Numbered from the stretch's first letter, positions 26,888-35,798 are shown. The stretch is 64,000 nt of DNA from Pseudomonas fluorescens (GCF_040448305.1 NZ_CP148752.1:3224001-3288000), one strand, 5' to 3'. Translations and numbers: made by a program. Notes: generated from the letters alone by a model not told the origin.

Positions 26888-27609
26888 ATGTCGAACATCT
26901 CGAAAAAAGTCGTTCTGATCACGGGCGCGAGCAGCGGTATAGGCGAGGCGACAGCGCGCCTTCTAGCCAGCAAGGGCGCGCACGCCGTACGGAGCGCCTC
27001 GAAATACTCTGCGCCGAGATCAACGCCAGCGGTGGAAGTGCTCACTTCCATGCATTGGATGTCACCCGTCGAGCCGATGTACAAGGGTTTGTCGATTTTG
27101 CTTCGGACCTGTATGGCCGGGTCGATGTGATCGTCAATAACGCCGGGGTGATGCCGCTGTCGAAACTCGAGGCACTGAAAGTCGCCGAATGGGATCAGAT
27201 GATTGACGTCAATATTCGCGGTGTCTTGCATGGTATCGCGGCCGGTTTGCCGCTGATGCAAAAACAGCAATCAGGCCAGTTCATCAATATCGCGTCGATT
27301 GGCGCCTACACCGTCAGCCCCACGGCGTCGGTCTACTGCGCGACCAAGTTTGCGGTGCGCGCCATCTCGGAAGGATTGCGTCAGGAGGTCGGCGGGGACA
27401 TTCGTGTCACGGTGATTTCGCCCGGCGTGACCGAGTCTGAATTGGCCGAGAGCATTTCCGATGAAGGCGGGCGGGCCGAGATGCGTGAGTTCCGCAAGAT
27501 CGCCATCCCTGCAATGGCCGTCGCGCGCGCTATCGCTTACGCCATCGAACAGCCTGCCGATGTGGACGTCAGTGAACTGATTGTCCGCCCAACGGCCAGT
27601 CCGTTCTGA
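26888..27609 (+). pseudogene. Short-chain dehydrogenase/reductase, inactivated by a frameshifting deletion
   Basis: The first frame gives SNISKKVVLITGASSGIGEA and ATARLLASKGAH, an intact SDR nucleotide motif, then turns into non-SDR sequence and ends near 27130. A second frame picks up ARRTERLEILCAEINASGG from about 26984 and continues through VDVIVNNAGVMPLSKLE, the catalytic YCATK and VTVISPGVTESELAE to the stop at 27609. The junction GGCGCGCACGCCGTACGG lacks the few residues (a VVLGA-like segment) that normally follow GAH. A deletion of ~16 bases between GCGCAC repeats explains the shift. No full-length enzyme can be made without recoding. Confidence 0.82.
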
Positions 27610-27624
27610 ATCGAGGGTTTGAAC

Positions 27625-27882
27625 ATGACGGTTAAAAAATCTGCTGAACAAGACAAGTACATCGGTATGTGGGTCACGGCTGACGGGCTCATTCGGCATG
27701 AGCTTTTACCGGGTGGTCGATACGATGAAGCCCGGGGCCGGAAGGCGAGTGCCTACCAGGGGCAGTATTGGCTGGAAGGTGACCACATCGAGTACGTGGA
27801 TGACACCGGCTTCACGGCTGATGGGGAGTTTCGCGACGGGATCCTGTATCACGCTGGCATGATTCTTTTTCGCGAGATGTAG
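27625..27882 (+). CDS. Atu4866-domain small protein
   Basis: An 85-residue protein with the characteristic sequence KYIGMWVTADGLIRHELLPG, GRYDEARG, AYQGQYWLEGDHIEYVDDTG and FTADGEFRDGILYHAGM. The family (structure known from an Agrobacterium member, PF11512) forms a small beta barrel of unknown function and commonly sits beside SDR and redox genes, as here. GAGGG lies 7 bases before the ATG at 27625; a TTG two codons upstream is less likely. Confidence 0.82.
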   Translation: MTVKKSAEQDKYIGMWVTADGLIRHELLPGGRYDEARGRKASAYQGQYWLEGDHIEYVDDTGFTADGEFRDGILYHAGMILFREM

Positions 27883-27897
27883 AAGCCGAGCATTGTA

Positions 27898-27939
27898 GTG
27901 GCGGCTGCTCATTGGAACCAGAGTGAGCACAGCCGCCAC
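27898..27939. terminator. Hairpin between convergent genes
   Basis: GTGGCGGCTG pairs with CAGCCGCCAC, extended by CTCA/TGAG, around a ~12-base loop. It lies between the Atu4866 gene and the threonine aldolase stop. There is no T-run on either side, so it may be a transcript-end stabiliser rather than an intrinsic terminator. Confidence 0.5.
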
Positions 27940-27949
27940 CCGCCATCGA

Positions 27950-29026
27950 CTATCGTTCTTGTACCCGATCTACAGCTCGCCTCACCTGGCTCAACAGGTG
28001 ATCGACATCCTCGGCAGTGGTGGCGAACGAGGTGACGAAGCGAACGACATTCGGTCCCCAGCGATCATGGTAGAACCCGAAGCCGGCCTTTAGCAGCGCT
28101 TCGATTATTGCCGAGTCCAGCCGACAGAACAGGATGTTCGCCTCGGTGCCCCCGAGCACGTCAACGCCGCTCAAGCCTTCAAGTCCCTGGGCCAGACGCT
28201 GGGCGGCAGCGTTGGCTTTGCGTGCGTTGCGCAGCCAGAGATCGTCGGTCAGGTACGCATCGATCTGCGCCGAAAGGAAACGCATCTTGGAAAACAGATG
28301 ACCTGCGCGCTTGCGCCGGTAACTCATCTCGGTGGCGAGCGAGGTGTTGAACAGGACGATGGCTTCCGCCGCCAGCACGCCGTTCTTGGTGGCTCCGAAC
28401 GACAGGGCATCCACGCCGGCCTTCCACGTCATCTCGGCCGGTGAGCATCCAAGCGACACCAGGGCGTTGGCAAAGCGCGATCCATCCATATGCAATCCCA
28501 GGGAAGAGGACTTGCAGACGTCGCCAATGGCTGCGATTTCATCCAGGGTGTAGATGCTGCCGACTTCAGTGGCCTGGGTGATGCTGACGCAGGCGGGCTG
28601 GGTCGTGTGCACGTCGCCGACTTTGTCGCGAGTCCGCTCGCGCAGACGAACGATATCCAGCTTGGCCGCGGGGCCGTCGACGGTCATCAGCTTCGCGCCG
28701 TTGGAAAAGAACTCCGGCGCGCCGCATTCATCGTTGTTGATATGACTGGCCGGATGACAGTAGATATTGCCCCAGGGTGGCGTCATCGCGCTCAGGCACA
28801 GGGCGTTGGCGGCGGTGCCGGTGGGCACGAGAAAAACCTCCACGTCACGCTCGAAGATCTCGCAGAACTTGCGCTGGACCTGCACCGTCAACTCGTCGGT
28901 GCCATAGGGACTCGCCTGCCCCGTGCTGTGTTTGACCAGGGCTTGTGCCACCTCCGGCGATGCACCGGCGATGTTGTCACTTGAAAAACCCAGAGCGGGC
29001 GGTCTGTTTGTTTCACCGTTCATCAT
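27950..29026 (-). CDS. Low-specificity L-threonine aldolase family PLP enzyme
   Basis: A 358-residue fold-type I PLP protein of the beta-eliminating lyase group: FSSDNIAGASPEVAQALVKH, the aromatic/His stacking region PASHINNDECGAPE, GLHMDGSRFANALVSLG and the Schiff-base lysine in DALSFGATKNG. It cleaves L-threonine or L-allo-threonine to glycine and acetaldehyde and can act on other beta-hydroxy amino acids. Start is at the first of two tandem ATGs; an open frame continues upstream without family content. It shares orientation with the AraC gene upstream (stop of AraC at 29137), 110 bases away. Confidence 0.9.
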   Translation of the reverse strand: MMNGETNRPPALGFSSDNIAGASPEVAQALVKHSTGQASPYGTDELTVQVQRKFCEIFERDVEVFLVPTGTAANALCLSAMTPPWGNIYCHPASHINNDECGAPEFFSNGAKLMTVDGPAAKLDIVRLRERTRDKVGDVHTTQPACVSITQATEVGSIYTLDEIAAIGDVCKSSSLGLHMDGSRFANALVSLGCSPAEMTWKAGVDALSFGATKNGVLAAEAIVLFNTSLATEMSYRRKRAGHLFSKMRFLSAQIDAYLTDDLWLRNARKANAAAQRLAQGLEGLSGVDVLGGTEANILFCRLDSAIIEALLKAGFGFYHDRWGPNVVRFVTSFATTAEDVDHLLSQVRRAVDRVQER

Positions 29027-29136
29027 CCAGTTCTCGGCTGCGCAGGCGAAGGTGTTTCGCCCGGATTGGCGCATCCTATGGAGAGGGAAGGTTGTTGCGC
29101 TTGTAAAAAATTGACGGTTGCCTGGTAGTCGACGGC

Positions 29137-29952
29137 CTAAGTCCTGTAGCGCGATGGCGCGACGCCGAATGCCTGTCGAAAGGCGCGATTGAAATGGCTT
29201 TGATCGTAAAAGCCGACGGCGTGGGCGACCTCGACGATCGGTTGTCCGCTGCGTGATAGCAGGCCACAGGCCCGTTCGAGACGCAGGCGAAGCAGCCATG
29301 CGTGCGGCGTCATGCCAATGGTCCGCTTGAACTGCTTGAGGAACGGGAAGCGGCCCAGCCCGCACAGGCCAGCGAGATCATCGAGGGTGATTCGCTGATC
29401 GATGTGGCTGAAACAATAGTCCCTGACACGAGACCATTGCAGGGGCGATAGCGTGCCGGTAATCGTTTCGGGCCTGGTCGCCCGTGACTGGCTCAACAGG
29501 TGTTCAAGGAGGGTGATCCATTGCGTCTGCAGCGCCAGGCTGCCTGGCCCAACGGCCTGCTGCATCGCGTCGTGCAACCCGCGCAGGTTGCCGGCAAGCC
29601 CCGCGTCTTCCAGCAACACACCGGTCAACTCAAGCTCTCTCGATTGACCGCTGATCTCCTCGGTCAGGCTCGCGACCAGCGCCTGGGACAGACGGAATGT
29701 CTTGAGCGTATAAGCGTCGCCGCCCTCGGGCACACCATCGTGGATTTCACCCGGCGGCATCAGGGCAATCCGTCCCGGACCTAAAAGAAACGACTCGCCT
29801 TTGGATCGATGACGCTGGATGCCCTCGGTGACCAAACCAACGTGGAAATCGAGGTGGTAATGGCGATCGAAACCGCTGTCTACAAAGCGTGCGGACCCCA
29901 GCACCAAGCCTGGTACTTCGGACACGTGATGGTACTTGGCATGCTCAGTCAT
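29137..29952 (-). CDS. AraC-family transcriptional regulator (cupin sensor)
   Basis: A 271-residue regulator with an AraC-binding cupin domain (HYHLDFHVGLVTEGIQRHRS, GRIALMPPGEIHDGV) and a C-terminal double HTH (ITLDDLAGLCGLGRFPFLKQ, IVEVAHAVGFYDQSHFNRAF, then FRQAFGVAPSRYR). This architecture is common in regulators next to LysE exporters or amino-acid genes. It lies just upstream of the threonine aldolase gene in the same direction and may regulate it (inference). Confidence 0.9.
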   Translation of the reverse strand: MTEHAKYHHVSEVPGLVLGSARFVDSGFDRHYHLDFHVGLVTEGIQRHRSKGESFLLGPGRIALMPPGEIHDGVPEGGDAYTLKTFRLSQALVASLTEEISGQSRELELTGVLLEDAGLAGNLRGLHDAMQQAVGPGSLALQTQWITLLEHLLSQSRATRPETITGTLSPLQWSRVRDYCFSHIDQRITLDDLAGLCGLGRFPFLKQFKRTIGMTPHAWLLRLRLERACGLLSRSGQPIVEVAHAVGFYDQSHFNRAFRQAFGVAPSRYRT

Positions 29953-30095
29953 GAAACCCGTTCAACAATCGGCGAGGAGGGCGAGGCACCCAAAGTTTAG
30001 GTCCGCAAGCGCTATAGATCCATGGGTTTCCAGCAATTGGCCTGAGGTCGTGCATGAGTCATTGAGTGGCAACCGAACTCGCTCGCCATGAGGAT

Positions 30096-30138
30096 GTTGC
30101 GCAGCAAGTGACGACGGCTCACTTGTCCGCTGCGCAAC
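30096..30138. repeat. Strong hairpin downstream of the SlyB-like gene
   Basis: GTTGCGCAGC pairs with GCTGCGCAAC and AAGTGA with TCACTT, with a small bulge and a 7-base loop. It ends 16 bases after the lipoprotein gene on the minus strand. No T-run follows, so it is probably a 3'-end stabiliser or a factor-dependent terminator. Confidence 0.5.
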
Positions 30139-30153
30139 GTCCGGTAGCCGCCC

Positions 30154-30609
30154 CTAGCTTTGTGGCACCACCCGCGCTTCGTTGCCCGCACCCTCGACAT
30201 AAACGTTCATGCCTTTTCTCAGCACCGGGTTGATCGGCTGGGTCACTTGAACCAGTACGCCGCTCTGGGTGCGAACGATGATCTGCTGTGCGTCCACGGG
30301 CTGATCATATTTTTTCTTTTCGACGTAGTTGCCGCCTGCCGCACCCGCGAGGGCACCGGCGACCATGGCCACATCCCGGCCGGTACCCTGGCCGATCAGG
30401 CTTCCCAGGGCCAGACCGCCAATACCCCCCATTATGGCGCCGACACCGCTATCGTGATTGGTCTGCATCTGGGTCTGTGTAATTTGCTCGATCTTCCCCG
30501 AGCGAATTTCCATCTCGCCAGCGCCTCCGCTCCCGGCGCCCACCGCGGCACAGCCGCCAAGCACCAGACCCAAAAGCGTAATCGTCAGCCAGGAAGCGAT
30601 TGTGTTCAT
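30154..30609 (-). CDS. SlyB/PcpA-like glycine-zipper outer-membrane lipoprotein
   Basis: A 151-residue lipoprotein: signal peptide with lipobox LVLGGCAAV (Cys ~20), then an EIRSGKIEQITQTQMQTNHD segment, a glycine-zipper pair VGAIMGGIGGLALGSLIGQG and VAGALAGAAGGNYVEKK, and a beta-rich C-terminus (IIVRTQSGVLVQVTQPINP). SlyB proteins span or associate with the outer membrane and help keep its integrity under Mg2+ or acid stress. The segment order and length match the family. It is a single gene with its own hairpin downstream. Confidence 0.87.
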   Translation of the reverse strand: MNTIASWLTITLLGLVLGGCAAVGAGSGGAGEMEIRSGKIEQITQTQMQTNHDSGVGAIMGGIGGLALGSLIGQGTGRDVAMVAGALAGAAGGNYVEKKKYDQPVDAQQIIVRTQSGVLVQVTQPINPVLRKGMNVYVEGAGNEARVVPQS

Positions 30610-30855
30610 CGTCGAACTCCATTTTCAGAGGAAGTGGATCATGCAAACGCATCCATTCACGTTAGACGAAAAAGTCCGGTGCATGCGCTTGTTTGGCTGC
30701 GCACAGCGCTTGAGGTGGGTGAATCAGAACGCCAGGCGCGGATAAGCGGGCTTCACGCGCTGTTGACACAGCGTTTCAGTAAACAGGATTCTCTGGAGTT
30801 CGGGTTCATCCCTCTGGGCCGACCAGGTGCAGTCATGGGCATCAGGGGCAGACGG

Positions 30856-32028
30856 CTAGCCCAAAGACGCCACGCTATTAAGCAAGGTCTTGACCAGTTG
30901 CGCCTGGCGCGTGGCGCCAGTCTTGGCGAACACACCGCGCAAGTGGGCGCGCACGGTGTTGCGCGAAACCCCGAGCGCTTCGGCCGTCTCATCGAGGGTC
31001 TGGCCGTTCATGACCAGCATGGCCACTTCGGTTTCCGTGCGGGTCAGTTGGAACAGGCTACGCAGCAGGTCGCGCGAGGCTTGGGGCGAGTCGGCGGGAT
31101 CGCGGATGAACACCACCACTGCCGGGCGTCGGGTGCTGTTGTGGGTCTGGTAGTTCATGGCAATCGGGCGCAGCAGCAGGTTCAGTGGCATCTCGCCGCT
31201 GGGCCGCGACAAGGTCAGGACTTGCAGGTCGTCGAGGCCGCGCGGGCGCTGTTTCAGCACCGCCTGGATGGCCTGCTGCAGTGTGCGGTTCTCATGGCCG
31301 GCGAAGGCACTGAGCTTGTCGTGCCTGCATTCCAGGCCGTCATGGCTGTCGAACAGGCGCTGGGCGGCGCGGTTGCAGCGCATCATCCGACCGTTCTCGT
31401 CGAGGATGGCCGTGCCCACCATCAGGCGGTCGATGGTGGCCGCGTAGAGCTGGCGTTCGGCATCCAGTTGGTCCACCGCTGAGTGCAGGTCCACTGCCTG
31501 TTGCAGGTGCGGCAACAACAGGCGGATCAGGTTGATCTGCGCCGGGGTGAACGCTTCGCTGGCGTGGTCGCGGCAGGCGAACAGCGCGCAGTGCATGCCG
31601 GCGGTGGTGCGCATGTTGGCCACCAGCACATCGCGCAGGTCCAGTGGCTGCAGGTAGTTGCGGTAGAAATCATGGGCCAGCCACGCCTCTGTGCCCAGCA
31701 CCTGGTCGGCACTGGCCACTTGGTCTGCGGGCCAGTCGAGGAACGGGCAGATCGAATAGAAATGCTCGCTGTAGGAGGGCTCGCCGGGCAACAGCGTGCC
31801 ATGCACCGAGGCATTGACGATCAGCCCGGGGCGTTCATGGTCGGGATTGCGCAGCACCAGGGTGAAGAAACTAGCGGCGAAGCGCTGGCGAAGCGCTTCC
31901 AGCAAGCTGGCCCAGGGCGTGGGCTCCAGCGTGCCGTGGTAGACCAGCCCGAGCAGGCTGCTGAGCTCGGCAGAGGGGATGTCGATGCTGGCGTGCAGGT
32001 CCGGGCAGGTGGAAAAGGGCAGGGTCAT
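30856..32028 (-). CDS. LuxR-family transcriptional regulator with PAS-like sensor region
   Basis: A 390-residue protein. The C-terminal HTH is of the LuxR/GerE type (RSLFQLTRTETEVAMLVMNG, TLDETAEALGVSRNTVRAHL, GVFAKTGATRQAQL). The ~300-residue N-terminus is of the kind seen in stand-alone LuxR regulators of pseudomonads, with a helical dimer-like linker (LLPHLQQAVDLHSAVDQLDA) and a PAS-like stretch (MVGTAILDENGRMMRCNRAA). It is not an acyl-homoserine-lactone receptor. It lies downstream of cysNC on the same strand, separated by a MITE-like element, and is the best candidate regulator of the adjoining sulfation cluster (position-based inference). Confidence 0.87.
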   Translation of the reverse strand: MTLPFSTCPDLHASIDIPSAELSSLLGLVYHGTLEPTPWASLLEALRQRFAASFFTLVLRNPDHERPGLIVNASVHGTLLPGEPSYSEHFYSICPFLDWPADQVASADQVLGTEAWLAHDFYRNYLQPLDLRDVLVANMRTTAGMHCALFACRDHASEAFTPAQINLIRLLLPHLQQAVDLHSAVDQLDAERQLYAATIDRLMVGTAILDENGRMMRCNRAAQRLFDSHDGLECRHDKLSAFAGHENRTLQQAIQAVLKQRPRGLDDLQVLTLSRPSGEMPLNLLLRPIAMNYQTHNSTRRPAVVVFIRDPADSPQASRDLLRSLFQLTRTETEVAMLVMNGQTLDETAEALGVSRNTVRAHLRGVFAKTGATRQAQLVKTLLNSVASLG

Positions 32029-32100
32029 GCGCGCCTCTTTGGCTGCGTGTTGTCATGGGCGAGTATCGACCGGGGTCACGACGGCAAAATCGTCCGTTTG

Positions 32101-32376
32101 GCCTAGGGGGCGTTCTCAATTAGTTTCCCTACCGCGTTGTCGCCTTAAAGCTGGCCAGGCAAGGCGTAGGCCGCCGGGAATGGTTGTTCCCTTTCCAAGG
32201 CCTGCAACGCAGCATGGCCAGCTTTAAGGCACAACCCGAAGGGCCGGGCCTGCTGTTGTGCAGGGCTGTGTTGCTCGAAGCTGATTTGGAATGACCAAAC
32301 TGCGCTTCTCGCGCCTTGCCCTGCACAACAGCAGACCCGGCGCGGTAGGGAAACTAATTGAGAACGCCCCCTAGGC
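32101..32376. mobile_element. MITE-like element with 36-bp perfect terminal inverted repeats and two internal arms
   Basis: The first 36 bases (GCCTAGGGGGCGTTCTCAAT... to 32136) are the exact reverse complement of 32341-32376. Inside, 32137-32157 pairs with 32215-32234 (core GCCTTAAAGCTGGCCA) and 32244-32265 pairs with 32319-32340 (core CTGCTGTTGTGCAGGG). The whole 276 bp can fold into a stem with two arms, a three-way junction. There is no coding capacity, so movement would need a transposase in trans. CTAG at both ends (32103-32106 and 32371-32374) could be a 4-bp target duplication, as made by some IS5-group elements. It separates cysNC from the LuxR gene and may carry or disturb the regulator's promoter. 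Confidence 0.75.
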
Positions 32377-32426
32377 ACTGACGGGCGCAGCGCATACCCA
32401 AGGGGCAAGGCTGCGCCCGGTAGCCG

Positions 32427-34319
32427 TTACAGCCCCAGCAGGGCCTGGACGATGCGTTCGGCGGCGGCCTCGGCAGACTCGTGCTGGGTGTCGATATGGA
32501 TGTCCGGCGCCACCGGCGGCTCGTAGGGCGAGTCGATGCCGGTGAAGTTCTTCAGCTCACCGCGCCGGGCTTTGAGGTACAGGCCCTTGGGGTCGCGCTG
32601 CTCGGCCAGGGCCAGCGGCGCATCGATGAAGATCTCGAGGAAGTTGCCGTCGCCGGCCAGGCTGCGGGCCATGTCACGCTCGGCACGGAACGGCGAGATG
32701 AACGAGACCAGGGTGATCAGCCCGGCATCGAGCATCAGCCTGGCCACCTCCGAGACCCGGCGGATGTTTTCCACCCGGTCGGCTTCGGTAAAGCCCAGGT
32801 CGCGGTTCAGGCCGTGGCGCACGTTGTCGCCGTCGAGCAGATAGGTGTGCCGGCCCAGGGCATGCAGCTTGCGCTCGACCAGGTTGGCGATGGTCGATTT
32901 GCCCGCGCCGGACAAACCGGTAAACCACAGCACCCGCGGCGACTGGCCCTTGAGCGCGGCGTGGGCCTCGCGATTGACGTCGATGGCCTGCCAGTGCACG
33001 TTCTGCGCACGGCGCAAGGCGAAGTGCAGCATGCCGGCACCGACCGTGCGATTGCTTAAACGGTCGATGACGATAAAACCCCCGGTATCGCGGTTGTCGG
33101 CATAGGCATCGAAGGCGATCGGACGGTCCAGATGCAGGTTGCATACGCCAATGCCATTCAGTTCCAGGGTCTTGGCCGCCAGGTGCTCCAGGCTATTCAC
33201 ATCGACCCGGTGCTTGAGGTTGGCGCAACTCATGCCGATGGTCCGACAACCGATCTTCATCAAGTAAGGACGCCCGGGCAACATCGGCTCATCGTCCATC
33301 CACACCAGAGTCGCCTCGAACTGGTCGGCCACTGCCGGTGGTGCGTCGGCCAGAGCAATCAAGTCGCCACGGCTGATATCGATGTCATCCTTGAGAACGA
33401 GGGTGACAGCCTGGTTGCACAGGGCTTGTTGCTGTTCCCCGGCACTACCGAAGATCGCGGTGACCTCACTCTGTTGCCCTGATGGCAGCACCCGAATGCG
33501 GTCACCCACGTTGACGCTGCCTGCGACAACGTTGCCGCAGTAGCCACGAAAATCCAGATTGGGACGGTTTACCCACTGTACGGGCAGGCGGAACGCTGCC
33601 TCGACTTGTCGAGCCTGCTCCAGAGGGACGTTCTCCAGATGCTGGAGCAGGGTCGGCCCCTGATACCAGAGGGTGTTCGCACTGGCTTCGAGCATGTTGT
33701 CGCCACGTAGCGCAGAGAGCGGGATGCACTGAATGTCATGCAGGCCGATCTGCGTGGCGAACGCGCGATACTCGGTTTCAATGCGTTCGAACACCGCTTG
33801 TGAAAAGCCCACCAGGTCCAGCTTGTTGATGGCGACAACGACCTTGCGAATGCCCAGCAGCGACACCAGGTAACTGTGCCGACGGGTCTGCGTCAACAGG
33901 CCCTGGCGAGCATCGATGAGGATCACCGCGAGGTCCGCGGTCGAGGCGCCAGTGACCATGTTGCGGGTGTACTGTTCGTGGCCGGGGGTGTCGGCGACAA
34001 TGAACTTGCGCTTGTCAGTGGCAAAAAAACGGTAGGCCACATCGATGGTGATGCCTTGCTCGCGCTCGGCGCTCAGGCCGTCGACCAGCAGGGCGAAATC
34101 CAGTTCGTCACCCTGGGTGCCGAGTCTTTTCGAGTCGGCTTCGAGCTGGCCAAGCTGGTCCTCGAACAGCGCCTTGGACTCATACAGCAGGCGGCCGATC
34201 AAGGTGCTCTTGCCGTCGTCGACACTGCCACAGGTGATGAAGCGCAGCAGTTGCTTGTTCTGCTGTTGTTGCAGGTAGGGCGTCAGGTCGTCATTGCGTG
34301 CATCGGTGATCGCGTTCAT
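32427..34319 (-). CDS. cysNC: Bifunctional sulfate adenylyltransferase large subunit / APS kinase CysNC
   Basis: A 630-residue fusion. Residues 1 to ~430 are the EF-Tu-like GTPase CysN: P-loop CGSVDDGKST (30-39), ADTPGHEQYTRNM (G3) and INKLDLVGF (G4), then the two beta-barrel domains. Residues ~445-630 are APS kinase CysC, with P-loop FTGLSGAGKSTIANLVERK (about 467-485) and LDGDNVRHGLNRDLGF. CysN with CysD makes APS from sulfate and ATP at the cost of GTP; CysC phosphorylates APS to PAPS. The ATGA overlap with cysD shows translational coupling. Its place beside a sulfotransferase suggests a dedicated PAPS supply. Confidence 0.95.
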   Translation of the reverse strand: MNAITDARNDDLTPYLQQQQNKQLLRFITCGSVDDGKSTLIGRLLYESKALFEDQLGQLEADSKRLGTQGDELDFALLVDGLSAEREQGITIDVAYRFFATDKRKFIVADTPGHEQYTRNMVTGASTADLAVILIDARQGLLTQTRRHSYLVSLLGIRKVVVAINKLDLVGFSQAVFERIETEYRAFATQIGLHDIQCIPLSALRGDNMLEASANTLWYQGPTLLQHLENVPLEQARQVEAAFRLPVQWVNRPNLDFRGYCGNVVAGSVNVGDRIRVLPSGQQSEVTAIFGSAGEQQQALCNQAVTLVLKDDIDISRGDLIALADAPPAVADQFEATLVWMDDEPMLPGRPYLMKIGCRTIGMSCANLKHRVDVNSLEHLAAKTLELNGIGVCNLHLDRPIAFDAYADNRDTGGFIVIDRLSNRTVGAGMLHFALRRAQNVHWQAIDVNREAHAALKGQSPRVLWFTGLSGAGKSTIANLVERKLHALGRHTYLLDGDNVRHGLNRDLGFTEADRVENIRRVSEVARLMLDAGLITLVSFISPFRAERDMARSLAGDGNFLEIFIDAPLALAEQRDPKGLYLKARRGELKNFTGIDSPYEPPVAPDIHIDTQHESAEAAAERIVQALLGL

Positions 34320-35215
34320 CAGAAATACCCCTCTTGTTTCTTCTTCTCCATGGAGCCCGCCGAGTCGCTGTCGATCAGGCGGCCCTGGCGTTCCGAGGTG
34401 CGGCTGACCAGCATCTCGCTGATGATCGCCGGCAGATTGTCGGCGTCACTGTCGATGGCGCCGGTCAGCGGGTAGCAGCCCAGGGTGCGGAAGCGCACCT
34501 TGCGCAGTTCCGGGGTTTCTCCGGGCCGCAACGGCAAGCGCTCGTCATCGACCATGATCAGCGTGCCGTCACGGCGCACCACCGGGCGCTCCTTGGCGAA
34601 GTACAAGGGCACGATGGGGATCTGTTCCAGGTAGATGTATTGCCAGATATCCAGCTCGGTCCAGTTCGACAGCGGGAACACCCGCAGGCTTTCACCCTTG
34701 CGCTTGCGGGTGTTGTACAGGCGCCAGAGCTCCGGGCGCTGCTGCTTGGGGTCCCAGCGGTGCTGCTCGGAGCGCAGCGAAAACACCCGCTCCTTGGCCC
34801 GCGACTTTTCTTCGTCGCGCCGGGCGCCGCCGAATGCGGCATCGAAACCGTAGTGGTCCAGGGCCTGCTTAAGGCCCTGGGTCTTCCACACATCGGTGTG
34901 CAAGGCCGAGCCGTGGATGAAGGGGTCGATGGCCTTTTCCACGCCTTCGGGGTTGATGTGCACCAGCAGCTCCAGGCCCAGGCGTTCGGCGGTCTGGTCG
35001 CGAAAGGCGATCATTTCGCGAAACTTCCAGGTGGTGTCCACGTGCAGCAGGGGGAAGGGCGGCTTGCCCGGGGCGAAGGCTTTCATCGCCAGGTGCAGCA
35101 TGACCGCGCTGTCCTTGCCGATGGAGTAGAGCATCACCGGGTTTTCACACTCGGCCACCACTTCGCGGATGATCTGGATGCTTTCCGCTTCCAGCCATTG
35201 CAGATGAGTCAACAT
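34319..35215 (-). CDS. cysD: Sulfate adenylyltransferase small subunit CysD
   Basis: A 298-residue ATP-sulfurylase catalytic subunit of the PP-loop (PAPS-reductase-like) fold: CENPVMLYSIGKDSAVMLHL carries the SxGKDS site; FGGARRDEEKSRAKERVFSL and FPLSNWTELDIWQYIYLE follow in the usual order, ending MEKKKQEGYF as in other CysD proteins. With CysN it adenylates sulfate. GAGGAGG 7 bases before 35215 is a strong site and rules out an upstream in-frame ATG. It is the second gene of the leftward arm, after the SRPBCC gene. Confidence 0.95.
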   Translation of the reverse strand: MLTHLQWLEAESIQIIREVVAECENPVMLYSIGKDSAVMLHLAMKAFAPGKPPFPLLHVDTTWKFREMIAFRDQTAERLGLELLVHINPEGVEKAIDPFIHGSALHTDVWKTQGLKQALDHYGFDAAFGGARRDEEKSRAKERVFSLRSEQHRWDPKQQRPELWRLYNTRKRKGESLRVFPLSNWTELDIWQYIYLEQIPIVPLYFAKERPVVRRDGTLIMVDDERLPLRPGETPELRKVRFRTLGCYPLTGAIDSDADNLPAIISEMLVSRTSERQGRLIDSDSAGSMEKKKQEGYF

Positions 35216-35278
35216 CGGATACCTCCTCGTGTTCTGCCGGGATTGGCGCCGGCTGAACACCACGGTAGGTAAAGCACC

Positions 35279-35319
35279 GCCGGCGCTTCTTCGTCTGCTC
35301 GGACGAAGAGGCGCCGGCA
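35279..35319. repeat. Long inverted repeat between the SRPBCC gene and cysD
   Basis: Arms of about 17 bases (GCCGGCGCTTCTTCGTC and GACGAAGAGGCGCCGGC, one mismatch) around TGCTCG. On the minus strand it falls in the operon between two coding regions and lacks a T-run, so it could be an mRNA processing or stability hairpin, or an operator. The inner CTTCGTC/GACGAAG is shared with the inverted repeat in the divergent promoter region. Coordinates could be off by a base. Confidence 0.6.
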
Positions 35320-35327
35320 GTTGAAGG

Positions 35328-35798
35328 TCACGCGACGGACGCGTACAGCGTCTCGGCACGGATCTTCAGGGCGTGGGCAACGGCATCGAACCCTTGTTTG
35401 ACCCAGGCGCCATGATCGGTCATGACCTGGTCGGCGGTGGCGCCGAGGAACTGGTCGGTGGTGTGGTAGCGGCAACGGGCCGCGCCGGTGTGCTCGATGT
35501 GCTGCTCGCGACGGGCAGCGTCGGGATTGTCGGCGTTGGCATACATCTCCCAGGCGAGCAGCCGGTGGGGTTCGAAGTCCGCCAGGTACTCGATCACGTG
35601 CAGCAATTCACCTGGCCGCCCCGGATTGGGCAGAAACAGATTGACCGGTTCGCCCAATCGCAAGCTGGACTCGATCTTGACGGTGTAGGGGTTCCACTGC
35701 GGATAACGCACCAGGTCGATCAGTACCGACCAGACAAATTCGGCCGGTGCGGCGATGTCCACGGTCACTGAACGGACCAGGTTTTTCTCTGCGGTCAT
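35328..35798 (-). CDS. SRPBCC (START-like) small-molecule-binding protein
   Basis: A 156-residue protein of the SRPBCC/polyketide-cyclase-like fold: VRSVTVDIAAPAEFVWSVLI, DLVRYPQWNPYTVKIESSL, LADFEPHRLLAWEMYANADN and a C-terminal helix VMTDHGAWVKQGFDAVAHAL. The family binds hydrophobic ligands in a deep pocket; some members are cyclases or hydrolases and many are carriers. GAGGAG precedes the ATG at 35798. It is the first gene of the leftward arm, before cysD, so its ligand is plausibly the compound that is sulfated (inference). Confidence 0.82.
   Translation of the reverse strand: MTAEKNLVRSVTVDIAAPAEFVWSVLIDLVRYPQWNPYTVKIESSLRLGEPVNLFLPNPGRPGELLHVIEYLADFEPHRLLAWEMYANADNPDAARREQHIEHTGAARCRYHTTDQFLGATADQVMTDHGAWVKQGFDAVAHALKIRAETLYASVA

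Noticed and set aside
30160..31482. A 440-codon plus-strand frame across the SlyB-like and LuxR genes
   Set aside because: It crosses two well-supported minus-strand genes and has no recognisable domains.
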